Shown: positions 51,416 through 61,011, numbered from the stretch's first letter. The stretch is DNA of 64,000 nucleotides from Acidobacteriota bacterium (GCA_028877275.1 JAPPFP010000024.1:62001-126000), one strand, 5' to 3'. Notes: a model not told the origin generated them from the letters alone. Translations and numbers: made by a program.

Positions 51416-53280
51416 CCGAGGAGAGGAGCGAGGCCGCCGAACTCGGCCGCGAGCGGGACCTCGGCAAGGTCTACGACACGGAACTGATCAAGCGGTTGTG
51501 GCCGTTCATGCGGCCCTACCGCGGCTGGATCGCGTTCAACTTCGCCATGATTCCGCCGCGCGCCGCCCTCGAGCTGATGCCGGCGCTGGTCGTCGGCGCG
51601 GCGCTGAACTATCTGACCGAGGGGGTGGCGACGACGGAGGTGGGGTGGATGGCGCCCTTCGTCGTGCCGCGACTGGGACTCGGGCCCCTGGCCTGGATGT
51701 TCGGGCTGGTGTTCGTGGTGTCGATCGTGACGTTGACCGTGGACTGGCTGCGCGCCTTCTCGATGATCTCGCTGGGTCAGCGCACCGTCCGCGACGTGCG
51801 CAGGACGCTGTTCGATCACGTTCAACGGCTGCCGATGCGCTTCTTCGACCGCTACCCGGTCGGCCGCCTCGTGACGCGGCTCACGAACGACCTGGAGCAC
51901 CTGGCGGAGATGTTCTCGGCGGGTGTGATCGCCATGGTGGCCGACGTGTTCGTCATGGTCGTCATCCTCACGATGCTGTTCGCAATCGACCCGCGGCTGG
52001 CGCTGGCGGCGCTGGCCCTGGTGCCGGTCCTGGGCATCGCGGCGGTGATCTTCCGCTACAAGGTTCGGCAGGCCTATCGGGAGGTCCGGGTCAAGATCGC
52101 GCGTCTCAACGCCCACCTGCAGGAGACGATCTCCGGCATGAAGGTGGTCCAGTTGTTCGCCCGCGAACGGCGGAACTTCGAGGACTTCAGGCGTGAGAAC
52201 GCCTCCCACCGGGACTCCTGGTTGCGCTCGATCCGGTACGACGCGCTGCTGTTCTCGACGGTCGACCTGGCGACGAACCTGACCCGGGCGCTCATCTTCT
52301 GGTACGGCGCGCAGATGGTCGGCCTGGGCGATGTCACGCTCGGCACGATCTACGTGTTCTCGGACTACATGAGCCGGTTCTTCCGGCCGCTGATGGACCT
52401 GTCGGCGAAGTACTCGGTGATGCAGTCCTCGATGGCCAGCGCCGAGCGCGTGTTCCAGCTCCTGGACCAGCCGCGCGAGCCGGAGGGCAAGGTGGAGTTG
52501 CCCGCGCGGGACGCGGCGGCCGCGACGGGGGCGGAACCAGGCGGCTGCGAGGTCGAGTTCGAAGGCGTGACCTTCGCTTACGGCGCGGAGACGGTGCTGC
52601 GCGATGTCTCGTTCCGGGTCGGCGCCGGCGAGCGGGTGGCGATCGTCGGCCACACCGGATCCGGCAAGACGACGACGTTGAAGCTGCTGGCGCGTCTCTA
52701 TGAACTGCAGGAGGGATCGATCCGGGTCGACGGCCGGGACATCCGGGACATTCCGAAGCCCGAACTGCGGCGGCGGATGGCGTTCGTGCTCCAGGACGTC
52801 TTCCTGTTCGACGGCGACCTGCGCTACAACATCGTCCTCGGCCGCGATGTCGCCGACGACGTGGTCGACGAGGCGGCGCGCGCCACCCACGTCGACGACC
52901 TGATCGAGCGGCTGCCGAACGGCTGGGCACACAAGGTCAGTGAGCGCGGCGTGAACTTCTCGACCGGCCAGCGGCAGTTGCTCTCCTTCGCCCGTGCCCT
53001 CGCCCGCGAGCCGCAGCTCCTGCTGCTCGACGAAGCCACCTCCAGCGTCGACACCGAGACCGAGGCCCTGATCCAGGACGCCCTCCACCACCTGATGGCC
53101 GGCAAGACCTCGATCGTCGTCGCCCACCGCCTGTCGACGATCAAGGACGTCGATCGCATCTACGTCTTCCACCACGGCGCCATCTGCGAGCACGGTACCC
53201 ACGACGAACTCCTGGACCGCCGCGGCGTCTACTGGCGCCTCTACCAGTTGCAGTACGCGCAGCAGGAGACGGCGGCGTAG
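51412..53280 (+). CDS. ABC exporter half-transporter B (degenerate signature)
   Basis: 622 residues, same layout as half A. Walker A GHTGSGKTTTLKLL, Walker B LLLLDEATSSVD with intact Glu541, but the signature reads FSTGQRQLLSFARAL instead of SGGQ. In a head-to-tail dimer the degenerate Walker B of half A faces this degenerate signature, leaving one good and one weak ATP site, as in TmrAB- and BmrCD-like exporters. Cargo could be a lipid, peptide or drug. Confidence 0.93.
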   Translation: MTEERSEAAELGRERDLGKVYDTELIKRLWPFMRPYRGWIAFNFAMIPPRAALELMPALVVGAALNYLTEGVATTEVGWMAPFVVPRLGLGPLAWMFGLVFVVSIVTLTVDWLRAFSMISLGQRTVRDVRRTLFDHVQRLPMRFFDRYPVGRLVTRLTNDLEHLAEMFSAGVIAMVADVFVMVVILTMLFAIDPRLALAALALVPVLGIAAVIFRYKVRQAYREVRVKIARLNAHLQETISGMKVVQLFARERRNFEDFRRENASHRDSWLRSIRYDALLFSTVDLATNLTRALIFWYGAQMVGLGDVTLGTIYVFSDYMSRFFRPLMDLSAKYSVMQSSMASAERVFQLLDQPREPEGKVELPARDAAAATGAEPGGCEVEFEGVTFAYGAETVLRDVSFRVGAGERVAIVGHTGSGKTTTLKLLARLYELQEGSIRVDGRDIRDIPKPELRRRMAFVLQDVFLFDGDLRYNIVLGRDVADDVVDEAARATHVDDLIERLPNGWAHKVSERGVNFSTGQRQLLSFARALAREPQLLLLDEATSSVDTETEALIQDALHHLMAGKTSIVVAHRLSTIKDVDRIYVFHHGAICEHGTHDELLDRRGVYWRLYQLQYAQQETAA

Positions 53281-53295
53281 CCCTGTAGCCCTCCG

Positions 53296-55053
53296 ATGGC
53301 ATCCACGCAACCGACTGAAGACCGGCGGCACGTTCGGTTCGAACCCGACGAAAGGCCTCCTGGGGCGCTCGGCCTGGGGCTCGGCCTGCAGCTCGCGATG
53401 CTGGCCGTCCCGAGCATCGTGCTCGGCCCGACGATCATGATCACCCTTGCGGGCGAAAGCGATGCCTACCTCTCCTGGGCGGTTGGGGCGGCCTTGGGCA
53501 TCAGCGGGATCACCACGGTGGTCCAGGCCGTCGGCGTCGGGCGGATCGGCGCCCGCTATGTGCTGCTCATGGGCAGCAGCAGCGCGTTCATCGCCATCTG
53601 CATCGCGGCTCTGGAGCAGGGTGGGCCGAGCCTGCTGGCGACGCTGGTCGTCGTCTCGTCCCTGTTCCAGTTCGTCCTCGCCGCCAAGCTGTCCCTGTTG
53701 CGCAGGATCTTCACGCCGACGGTGGCCGGCACCGTGCTCATGTTGATTCCGGTGACGCTGGCGCCGGTCATCCTGCGCAAGCTGGCGGACGTGCCCGAAG
53801 GCGCGGCGCCGGCGGCAGCGCCGGTGGTCGCGGGCGGCACGCTGCTCGTCATCACCCTGATGGTGCTCCGTTCGTCGGGTGCGTTGCGGTTGTGGGCGCC
53901 TGCCATCGGGATCGTGACCGGCTGCGCGATCGGGGGGCTGGCCTTCGGAATCTACGACACGGCGGGCGTGCGCGAAGCGGCCTGGATCGGCTTGCCGCAG
54001 TTCGCCTGGCCCGGGTTCGATTTCGGTTTCGGACCCGAGTTCTGGGCCCTCCTGCCGGCGTTCGTGATGTTGACCCTGGTCGGGGCCATGGACACGCTCG
54101 GCGACAGCATCGCCATTCAACGGGCGTCCTGGCGCAAGCCGCGGGCGATCGACTTCCGCTCGATTCAGGGCGCGATGTCGGCCGACGGCGTCGGCAACCT
54201 GCTGTCGGGCCTGGCGGGGACGGTGCCGAACACGACGTACGCGACGGGCATCGCGATCGTCGAGCTCACGGGCGTGGCGGCGCGTGCCGTCGGCGTCTTC
54301 GTTGGGGTCATCTTCGTCGGACTCGCCTTCATCCCGAAGTTCATGGCGGCTCTCATCGCGATTCCGGGTCCGGTGGTGGCCGCCTACTACCTCGTGCTTG
54401 TCGCGCTTCTCTTCATCTTCGGCGTCAAGATCCTCATGCACGAAGGCCTCGACTACCGCAGGGGTCTCATCGTGGGCGTGGCGTTCTGGCTCGGGGTCGC
54501 GTTTCAGCTCGACTGGATCTTCCCCGAGTACTTCCAGGGGTCGTGGAGCGAACTGCTCGGCAACGGCATGACCGTCGGGGGGGCGATCGTGATCGCCCTG
54601 ACTCTGTTCGAGGAGCTGACCGGGCCGCGCCGGCGACGCCTCAGGGTGCCGCTGAACGCCGACGCCTATCGGAAGGTCGACGCCTTTCTGACCGGAGTCG
54701 GCGAGCGCGGTCGATGGCCCGGGGAGATGGTCGAGCGGGTCCGGGCGGTCGGCGAGGAGACCCTTCTGCTGCTGATCCGGCAGGACGACCGGCGAACGGA
54801 CGACGACGAGCGGGACCTGCTGCTGATCGGTCACGGGGACAGGGAAGAGGCGGTGCTGGAGTTCGTCGCCGCGACCGACGCGACGAACCTCGAGGACCAG
54901 CTTGCGGTGCTCGGCGAACCGGCGGCGGGCGGACCGGTGGAGGAAGAGGTCTCGCTGCGACTGCTGCGGCACTACGCGTCGTCCGTGCGCCACCACCAGT
55001 ACCACGACACCGACGTGGTCACGGTTCGGGTGACGGCGACGCAGGCGCGGTGA
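53296..55053 (+). CDS. Nucleobase (xanthine/uracil) permease with extra C-terminal domain
   Basis: 585 residues. Residues about 25-445 form an NCS2/SLC23-type carrier with many helices, including ARYVLLMGSSSAFIAICIAAL, FTPTVAGTVLMLIPVTLAPV, AMDTLGDSIAIQRASWR and LLSGLAGTVPNTTYATGIAI, the last close to the substrate-site motif. About 130 further residues are cytoplasmic: WPGEMVERVRAVGEETLLLLI, LEFVAATDATNLEDQL and LRLLRHYASSVRHHQYHDTDVVTVRV-like ends. These resemble a degenerate HATPase of the anti-sigma-factor type, which is inference. It follows the exporter genes by 15 bases. Confidence 0.85.
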   Translation: MASTQPTEDRRHVRFEPDERPPGALGLGLGLQLAMLAVPSIVLGPTIMITLAGESDAYLSWAVGAALGISGITTVVQAVGVGRIGARYVLLMGSSSAFIAICIAALEQGGPSLLATLVVVSSLFQFVLAAKLSLLRRIFTPTVAGTVLMLIPVTLAPVILRKLADVPEGAAPAAAPVVAGGTLLVITLMVLRSSGALRLWAPAIGIVTGCAIGGLAFGIYDTAGVREAAWIGLPQFAWPGFDFGFGPEFWALLPAFVMLTLVGAMDTLGDSIAIQRASWRKPRAIDFRSIQGAMSADGVGNLLSGLAGTVPNTTYATGIAIVELTGVAARAVGVFVGVIFVGLAFIPKFMAALIAIPGPVVAAYYLVLVALLFIFGVKILMHEGLDYRRGLIVGVAFWLGVAFQLDWIFPEYFQGSWSELLGNGMTVGGAIVIALTLFEELTGPRRRRLRVPLNADAYRKVDAFLTGVGERGRWPGEMVERVRAVGEETLLLLIRQDDRRTDDDERDLLLIGHGDREEAVLEFVAATDATNLEDQLAVLGEPAAGGPVEEEVSLRLLRHYASSVRHHQYHDTDVVTVRVTATQAR

Positions 55054-55066
55054 GTCTCGCGGGGCG

Positions 55067-57721
55067 CTAACGCGGCCGCGACTGATGCTCGGGCGCCTCG
55101 ATCTCGGTCTGCAGCCCGGAGTCGCCCTGATCTGCCATCCACGCCTGTAGCTGCTTGTGCAGCTCTTCGAGCCTCCCCCTGTGCGCGGGGTCAGACGCCA
55201 GGTTCGTCAGCTCGTGCGGGTCCTCTGCGAGATCGAAGAACTCGAACTCCGGCCGGTGCTGGTAGCGCTCGTACAGCGCCTTCGCTGCCGGATCCGTTTC
55301 GGCGGCGTCCCGCCACGAGAAGTAGAAGCCGTCCCGGTTCTCTTCCGTGACCAGGTTCGTGAACCGGTTCTCGTGGGCGATGTTCCAGATCAGCTTGTAG
55401 CGCTCGTCGCGGACGGAGCGGATGGGGTAGGGCTCCAGGTTGGCGATGATGCCGGTCGTCGTCTGGATGCCGTAGACGACCTCGCGGTGCTTCGGGCCGG
55501 GCTCCAGCAGCAGGTCGAGCATGCTCCGGCCCTCGATCTCGGGCGGCGCGGCGCCTCCGGCTGCCTCGATCCAGGTCGGCAGCAGGTCGTTGATCTGGAG
55601 CAGCGCGGCTGAGGTCTCGCCGGCCGGAATCCTGCGGGACCAGCGGGCGACAAGCGAGGTGCGGATACCCGCTTCGTACAGCGTCCACTTGGCCAGCGGA
55701 CCGCTGATCCCCTGCTCGCTGTAGAACATGGTCAGCGTGTTCTCGTGCGCGGCGTGCTCCTGGAGCAGGTCGAGGACCTGGCCGAGCTGGCCGTCCATGA
55801 AGGTGATCTCGGCGTAGTAGCGGGTCAGCGCTTCGCGGGTTTCCGGCGTGTCGACGAAGTAGGGGGGCAACTCGAGGGACGCCGCGTCGTAGCGGGACGG
55901 ATCCCCCTTGCTCCAGGGCTGGTGGGGCTCGGTGGAGGCGACGATCAGGACGAACGGCTGCTCCCCGTCGCGGCCGATGAACTCGCCGATCCGTGCCGGG
56001 TCGAGATCGCGGCCCGCGACCTTCTCGAACGGGTAGACCGCCTCCGGCGCCACGTGCGACTTGCCGGCCAGTCCGACCCGGTAGCCGAGGCCGGTCAGGT
56101 AGTGGACGACGCTCTTCGTTCCCGGGTTCGCCTTGGCGTGGTTCGGGTAGGCGCCGCTTCGCACCGGGTACTGGCCGGTGTAGAGCATGTGCCGGGTGGG
56201 CGAGCACATGGCGGTCGCGGTGTACATGTGCGTGAAGGTGGTGCCCTGTTCGGCCAGGCGGTCGAGGTTCGGGGTGTGGACCTGGGGGTTGCCCAGGCTG
56301 CCGGCGTCGCTGAAGGTCATGTCGTCGGCGATGAACAGCAGGATGTTCGGTCGGTGGGCTGGCGGCGTCCAGCGGTTGACGCCGGGGGTCGGTGGCCGCC
56401 AGGCGCCGGCGGTGCGGATCGCTCCGGGTTTGGAGGCCAGCAGGGAGTCGATCGCCTCGACGCGGGCAGCGTCCTCGGGCGCGAGGTTCGCCGGATCGAG
56501 CGGCGACTGCTCGTTCGGGTCGGCGACGAGGTCGAACAGGCGGCCGTCGCTATAGCGCTTGTAGCGTTCGTCAAAGGCGTAGCGCGCCGGCGGGCCCGCG
56601 TACCAGCGGGACTCGTAGTGGATGAACAGAGCGTCGCGGTCGAGCGCGGGCCCACCCCTGAGCATCGGCAGCAGGCTCTCGCCGTCGAGGTCGAGGCCCG
56701 GCGGCAGGCCGGTGCCGGCCGCTTCGATCAGGGTCGGGAAGACGTCGCCGACGTCGACCAGGGTCTCGTTCACCTGCCCGCCGGGGATCGTGCCCGGCCA
56801 CCAGGCCAGGTAGGGCACGTGGCTTCCGGTCTGGAGCGACCGCCCCTTGCCGCCGGGGACCTCCTGGCCCTTGCGGACCGACGTGATCCGGGTCGACGTG
56901 CCGTTGTCGCCGATGAACAGCAGCAGTGTGTCTTGTTCCAGTTCGTGCTCGACGAGCTTCGCCCGTACCCGGCCCACCAGGTGGTCCATGTAGGCCACCA
57001 TCGCCGCGAACCGTTCCTGGTTCGACCCCGCGTCCGGGTGGTGCGGCGTCGTCACGAACGGGTCGTGGGGCAAGGCCATCGGGTAGTAGATGAAGAGCGG
57101 TTTGCGGGTCGCGGGGTCCGCCGCCGCGTGCTCGTCGATCGCCTCGAGCACGAAGTCGTTCGTCAGATCCGGCCCGAAGACGTCGTCGCCCCATGTCTCC
57201 TTGCGGTCGTTCGTCACCAGGGTCGGCCCCCAGTAACGCGAACCGCGGCCCTCCCGCCGCAGTTGCCACAGCCGGTGCTCGTCGAACCCCGCCTGCTGCG
57301 GCGAGGCGCCCTCGTGAACCATGTAGAGGTTGTTCGTCAACTGCCACTTGCCCGAGATCACCGTTCGGTACCCCGCCTGCGCCAGCACGTGAGCGAACGT
57401 GACATCGGCCGGGTCGAGGTACATGAACTCCCGGTAGTTCCGGTAGTTGTGCAGACCCGTCATCAGCTTGACCCGGGTCGGCGTGCACAGTGGCTGCGAG
57501 TGCCCGTTCTCGAAGCGCACGCCCTCCGCCGCGATCCGGTCGAGTTCGGGCGTCTCGTATGACTCACCGCCGTAGGCGCCCAGCGTCTCGACGCCGAGGT
57601 CGTCGGCGAGGATGACGATGATGTTGGGTTGGGAGGGTGGCTGGGCGGTGGCGTCGGCCCCGGGGGCTAGAAACAGACCGAGGCCCATCAGGGTGGCGAA
57701 GGCGCGGCGGTTCCTCGGCAT
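55067..57721 (-). CDS. Double sulfatase: two sulfatase domains in one chain
   Basis: 884 residues from ATG 57721 (a TTG nine bases upstream is possible) with a signal peptide ending near ADATAQ. Domain 1 (about 33-450) has LADDLG, the active-site segment C-T-P-T-R at Cys79, SGKWQL and FIGDNGT. Domain 2 (about 468-870) restarts with FIADDMTFSD, C-S-P-T-R at Cys506, AGKSHV and, instead of DN, FYSEQG. Both have the cysteine needed for formylglycine; the changed metal motif in domain 2 may alter or weaken it. Such fusions are uncommon. The gene stands alone, converging with the permease. Confidence 0.88.
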   Translation of the reverse strand: MPRNRRAFATLMGLGLFLAPGADATAQPPSQPNIIVILADDLGVETLGAYGGESYETPELDRIAAEGVRFENGHSQPLCTPTRVKLMTGLHNYRNYREFMYLDPADVTFAHVLAQAGYRTVISGKWQLTNNLYMVHEGASPQQAGFDEHRLWQLRREGRGSRYWGPTLVTNDRKETWGDDVFGPDLTNDFVLEAIDEHAAADPATRKPLFIYYPMALPHDPFVTTPHHPDAGSNQERFAAMVAYMDHLVGRVRAKLVEHELEQDTLLLFIGDNGTSTRITSVRKGQEVPGGKGRSLQTGSHVPYLAWWPGTIPGGQVNETLVDVGDVFPTLIEAAGTGLPPGLDLDGESLLPMLRGGPALDRDALFIHYESRWYAGPPARYAFDERYKRYSDGRLFDLVADPNEQSPLDPANLAPEDAARVEAIDSLLASKPGAIRTAGAWRPPTPGVNRWTPPAHRPNILLFIADDMTFSDAGSLGNPQVHTPNLDRLAEQGTTFTHMYTATAMCSPTRHMLYTGQYPVRSGAYPNHAKANPGTKSVVHYLTGLGYRVGLAGKSHVAPEAVYPFEKVAGRDLDPARIGEFIGRDGEQPFVLIVASTEPHQPWSKGDPSRYDAASLELPPYFVDTPETREALTRYYAEITFMDGQLGQVLDLLQEHAAHENTLTMFYSEQGISGPLAKWTLYEAGIRTSLVARWSRRIPAGETSAALLQINDLLPTWIEAAGGAAPPEIEGRSMLDLLLEPGPKHREVVYGIQTTTGIIANLEPYPIRSVRDERYKLIWNIAHENRFTNLVTEENRDGFYFSWRDAAETDPAAKALYERYQHRPEFEFFDLAEDPHELTNLASDPAHRGRLEELHKQLQAWMADQGDSGLQTEIEAPEHQSRPR

Positions 57722-57801
57722 GGGAGCCAAGTTAGCAGGCGCACTCCCTGTCGGCTCCGATGTCCTCGGAACGCCAGGAGCTTGCGCTGTAGATTCCGGT
57801 C

Positions 57802-58323
57802 ATGCCGTCCGAGCGCAAGATCATCGTGATCGCCGGACCGAACGGAGCCGGAAAGACCACGTTCGCGTTGGAGTACCTGCCGTACGAGCCGGCGTGCTCG
57901 GTCTTCGTCAACGCCGACCTGATCGCCGCGGGCGTTTCACCCTTGGCGCCGGAAGTCGCCGCCTTCCGGGCCGGTCGCTTGATGCTCGAGGAGATCGACC
58001 GCCACGCCAGCCAAGGCCGGAGCTTCGCCTTCGAGACGACGTTGGCCGGCCGGGGCTATGTGGGGAGGATTCGGCGCTGGCGGAGTCAGGGCTACGTGGT
58101 CAAGTTGATCTACCTGCCTCTCGCCACGCCCGAAGAAGCGATAAGGCGTGTGCAGCAGCGAGTGATGCAGGGTGGGCACGGCATTCCTGAAGCGGTCATT
58201 CGGCGGCGCTTCGACAGGAGCGCGGTGAACTTCCGGCTCGTCTATCGGCATCTCGTAGACTCTTGGTTAGTTCTCGACCGAAGGGGCCGTGCTCTGGTTC
58301 TAGTGGATGAGGGCAACAACTGA
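57802..58323 (+). CDS. Zeta toxin-like P-loop kinase
   Basis: 173 residues. Walker A GPNGAGKTT (12-20), then VNADLIAAGVSP, the FETTLAG segment typical of Zeta-like kinases, and RVQQRVMQGGHGIPEAVIRRRF with arginines that would contact ATP. Zeta toxins phosphorylate UDP-GlcNAc or related nucleotide sugars. The protein is shorter than plasmid Zeta proteins and belongs to the common chromosomal form. Its TGA overlaps the ATG of a small downstream gene (TGATG), suggesting a two-gene unit. It opens the defence-like region. Confidence 0.83.
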   Translation: MPSERKIIVIAGPNGAGKTTFALEYLPYEPACSVFVNADLIAAGVSPLAPEVAAFRAGRLMLEEIDRHASQGRSFAFETTLAGRGYVGRIRRWRSQGYVVKLIYLPLATPEEAIRRVQQRVMQGGHGIPEAVIRRRFDRSAVNFRLVYRHLVDSWLVLDRRGRALVLVDEGNN

Positions 58324-58532
58324 TGAGCGCGCTAAAAAAACCGCTTCCAGTGCCGAAGCTCAATGACCCCGACCTGCAGGCGGCGCCTGCCGCAATCGAG
58401 CGGGCCGTTCGACGCGCGCACCGGGATGCGCATCGGCACGGCACCGGTGTTCTGGTCGTGGAGAACGGCGAGATGGTGGAGGTCGCCCCGGATCCTGCGC
58501 TCTACGCGGACGACCGGACCTCCAAGCGGTAG
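58323..58532 (+). CDS. Small partner of the Zeta-like kinase, possible antitoxin
   Basis: 69 residues, rich in Ala, Arg and His at the centre (IERAVRRAHRDAHRHGTGVLVVENGEMVEVAP). The C-terminal VLVVENGEMVEVAPD looks like a beta hairpin, common in small proteins next to chromosomal Zeta-like kinases. The order is toxin first, partner second, the reverse of the classical epsilon-zeta pair. Antitoxin role is inferred from position and size only. Confidence 0.65.
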   Translation: MSALKKPLPVPKLNDPDLQAAPAAIERAVRRAHRDAHRHGTGVLVVENGEMVEVAPDPALYADDRTSKR

Positions 58533-58578
58533 CACCGCCGCCGCTTTCGCACCACTCACCAGACCCGGAAGCACGTAG

Positions 58579-60378
58579 ATGATGGAGGTCAGCAAGGTCA
58601 CTCCGAGCAAGCTGTTCCGCAAGACGGTTCGCTACGAAGTCCCGGCATTCCAACGCCGGTACGTCTGGGAGCAAGAAAAGCAGTGGGAGCCGCTCTGGGA
58701 GGACGTGAGCGAAAAGGCCGAGCTCGTGTTGGCGGCTGCCCAGCAGTCGAGTGGCTCCGACGAGTCTGAGAGTCCGCACTTCCTTGGCGCCATTGTGCTC
58801 CAGCAGCTTCCGACTCGCTCGGACGAGTTTGAGGCGCGCCTCGTCGTGGACGGCCAGCAGCGTCTCACAACGCTCCAACTGTTACTGGACGCCATCCAGG
58901 AGACCTTCGTCAGCCGACGCGTAGAGAAGCCGGCGCGGCGGCTGTCACGCCTGGTCTTGAACGACGAGGACGACCTTGACGGGGACCACACCAAGGTCTT
59001 CAAAGTGTGGCCCACGCTGAACGACCAAGCCGCCTTTCTTCACGCTATGAGCAACGAACTCTCGGACGAGGGCCACGTCGAGTCGAGCATCGTTGCGGCC
59101 CATCGGTTCTTCAAGGAGCAAACCGCGACCTGGCTGGATACGAAGGTGCGCGACGGAGCGAGCGAGCTTGATGCCGCTGAGGCCTTGGAGCGCGCAGTCA
59201 CACACCGGCTCGAGATAGTCGCGATCGATCTCATGGAGAGTGACGACCCTCACACGATCTTCGAGACGCTCAACGCTCGGGGTACGCCGCTGCTCCAGTC
59301 CGAGATGATCAAGAACCGCATCATGTACGACATGCAGCGATCAGGCAGCGCTTCGTCGATGACGGTGTGGCCCTTTGAGGCAAGTGAAGAGAGCAGCAAG
59401 TGGTGGAGCCAGCCAACCGGTAGCGGCCGTCAGCGTCGGCCCCGCATCGACAACTTCTTCAACGACTGGCTCTCGATGCGAAAGGCGCGCCCGGTCAAGA
59501 CGAACCGCGAGTTCGACGAGTTCACCCGCTACGCGAGCAAGAAGCCGATCAACGATGTGGTTGACGACCTCGGCCGAGTGTCCGAGACATACCGCGACCT
59601 CGAGAATCGCTTGGGCCCTGATGCGCGGACGTTCCTCTATCGCCGGGACACGATGAGAGTCGGCGTCCTGACGCCGGTCCTATTGTGGCTCGCGTCATCG
59701 AATCCACCGGGCGAGCAGCTACGGAAGGCGTTGGGCGCGCTTGAGAGCTACTTGGTGCGACGCATGGCGTGTCGCTACGCCGCTCGCGCTTACAGCACCT
59801 TCTTCATCGAACTCCTTAGGGAACTCAAGGCTGGTGGTTCGGACCAAGTCGGCGACACGCTAGTCGAGCATCTTGCGGCCCAGGAAACACAGGCCACGCT
59901 CTGGCCGAGCGACGACGAGCTCCGCGAGGCATTTCGGACCGAACCCTTCTATTGGTCGCTGAGCCGCGGGCGCCTTCGACTTCTTCTCGAAGGCATCGAG
60001 GAAGGACTAAGGACTACGAAGACCGAGCCTGACTCCGTCTCGCGCAACCTGACGATTGAGCATCTTATGCCGCAGAACTGGACTGAGTACTGGCGGTTGT
60101 CGGATGATGCGGGCGACACCGTGGCCGCCACGCGGCACCGCGACCGTGTGATCCACACGATCGGCAACCTGACGCTGCTTACTCAACCGCTGAACTCGGC
60201 GGTGTCGAACGGCCCCTGGCAGGACAAGCGAGAGGCACTCGACAGCCACAGCGTCCTGTTTCTCAACAAGCATCTGGTGGATACGCCGGTCTGGAATGAA
60301 GCAACAATCGAGGAACGGTCTCAACACCTCTGTGAGGTGGCGGCCCGTGTGTGGCCGCACGCCGACGACTGCTCATGA
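58579..60378 (+). CDS. GmrSD-type DUF262/DUF1524 nuclease
   Basis: 599 residues. The DUF262 part starts with VPAFQRRYVWEQEKQWEPLW and has the nucleotide-related motif DGQQR (91-95) in LVVDGQQRLTTLQLLLDA. The C-terminal DUF1524 part has the HNH-like IEHLMPQNW (His495) and HTIGNLTLLTQPLNS. Fused proteins of this layout are type IV restriction enzymes (GmrSD) or relatives that cut modified phage DNA using NTP. It follows the Zeta-like pair by 46 bases and precedes the CBASS-like genes, strengthening a defence role. Confidence 0.88.
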   Translation: MMEVSKVTPSKLFRKTVRYEVPAFQRRYVWEQEKQWEPLWEDVSEKAELVLAAAQQSSGSDESESPHFLGAIVLQQLPTRSDEFEARLVVDGQQRLTTLQLLLDAIQETFVSRRVEKPARRLSRLVLNDEDDLDGDHTKVFKVWPTLNDQAAFLHAMSNELSDEGHVESSIVAAHRFFKEQTATWLDTKVRDGASELDAAEALERAVTHRLEIVAIDLMESDDPHTIFETLNARGTPLLQSEMIKNRIMYDMQRSGSASSMTVWPFEASEESSKWWSQPTGSGRQRRPRIDNFFNDWLSMRKARPVKTNREFDEFTRYASKKPINDVVDDLGRVSETYRDLENRLGPDARTFLYRRDTMRVGVLTPVLLWLASSNPPGEQLRKALGALESYLVRRMACRYAARAYSTFFIELLRELKAGGSDQVGDTLVEHLAAQETQATLWPSDDELREAFRTEPFYWSLSRGRLRLLLEGIEEGLRTTKTEPDSVSRNLTIEHLMPQNWTEYWRLSDDAGDTVAATRHRDRVIHTIGNLTLLTQPLNSAVSNGPWQDKREALDSHSVLFLNKHLVDTPVWNEATIEERSQHLCEVAARVWPHADDCS

Positions 60379-60381
60379 GGG

Positions 60382-60410
60382 GAGCCCGGCGCTAGCTGAG
60401 CTAGCGGCTC
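60382..60410 (+). terminator. Hairpin after the GmrSD-type gene
   Basis: The stem CGCTAGC-TGA-GCTAGCG (60390-60406) is perfect, and GAGC before it can pair with GCTC after it (60382-60410). It begins four bases after the TGA of the GmrSD-type gene. No U-tract follows, so termination is likely but not proven. Confidence 0.5.
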
Positions 60411-60990
60411 ACTCCCGACGGCCGTGTGGGCCCGAGTTGGCGTAGCTATCGGCCCGACGTACGTTGCCCGTGATGGCGGATTTCGCCTAGCCACCGCTGC
60501 TTCAAGGTGAAGTAGCGGTTGCCGCAGGCACTACGTGACTTAGCCCAGGTCCATCCGCGGCCCCTTCCCTCCCATGGCGGCATCGATTCCTGCTTGTGAT
60601 CACTCCTCCGGAGCTCTCTAGCTGTCCGACTAGCTCCCTGGCGGCGCGGAGACCGATGGGCGGGGGGGGGTGGAGTCTGATGGAAGGGTTGCGCTCGTGG
60701 ACGAACGAACGGGAGTACGCTTGCCCGTCTAGCCGGGCGGCGAACTCTCCCTCGTGGAACAGCGCTAGTGCTTACCGCTCAGGAGCACGAGGCTCGAAGG
60801 GAAGCTGTGGGTCGCGGGATTCGTCCGCGTCCTTCCTTAGTCGGGCTTCAGCAGAGGAAGGGTCCCGCGTCGCCATAGAACTTCGTCTACGGTCCCGCCG
60901 TCTTTCGCGGATTCCCCGCCGTCAGGGGTGCCTCGGTACTGACAGCTCGGCCCCAGCATTACCCCTCCTGCGTGTTCTCCCAGACCCTAC

Positions 60991-61011
60991 TAGAATCGCC
61001 GCCCGAGGAGG
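60991..61011 (+). promoter_or_regulatory. Possible -10 box and ribosome-binding site of the CBASS-like genes
   Basis: TAGAAT (60991-60996) resembles a -10 box; no good -35 is visible. GGAGG (61007-61011) is a strong ribosome-binding site and lies ten bases before CTG 61022. It supports a start there rather than far upstream. Confidence 0.4.

Noticed and set aside
51283..55005. Very long open frame on the minus strand across the ABC exporter and permease genes
   Set aside because: It is antisense to three well-recognised proteins, its text is rich in Arg, His and Gln without any domain, and such frames are expected in GC-rich DNA.
60662..60670. Nine-G run as a phase-variable tract
   Set aside because: It lies in non-coding DNA with no promoter or frame that a length change would clearly switch.
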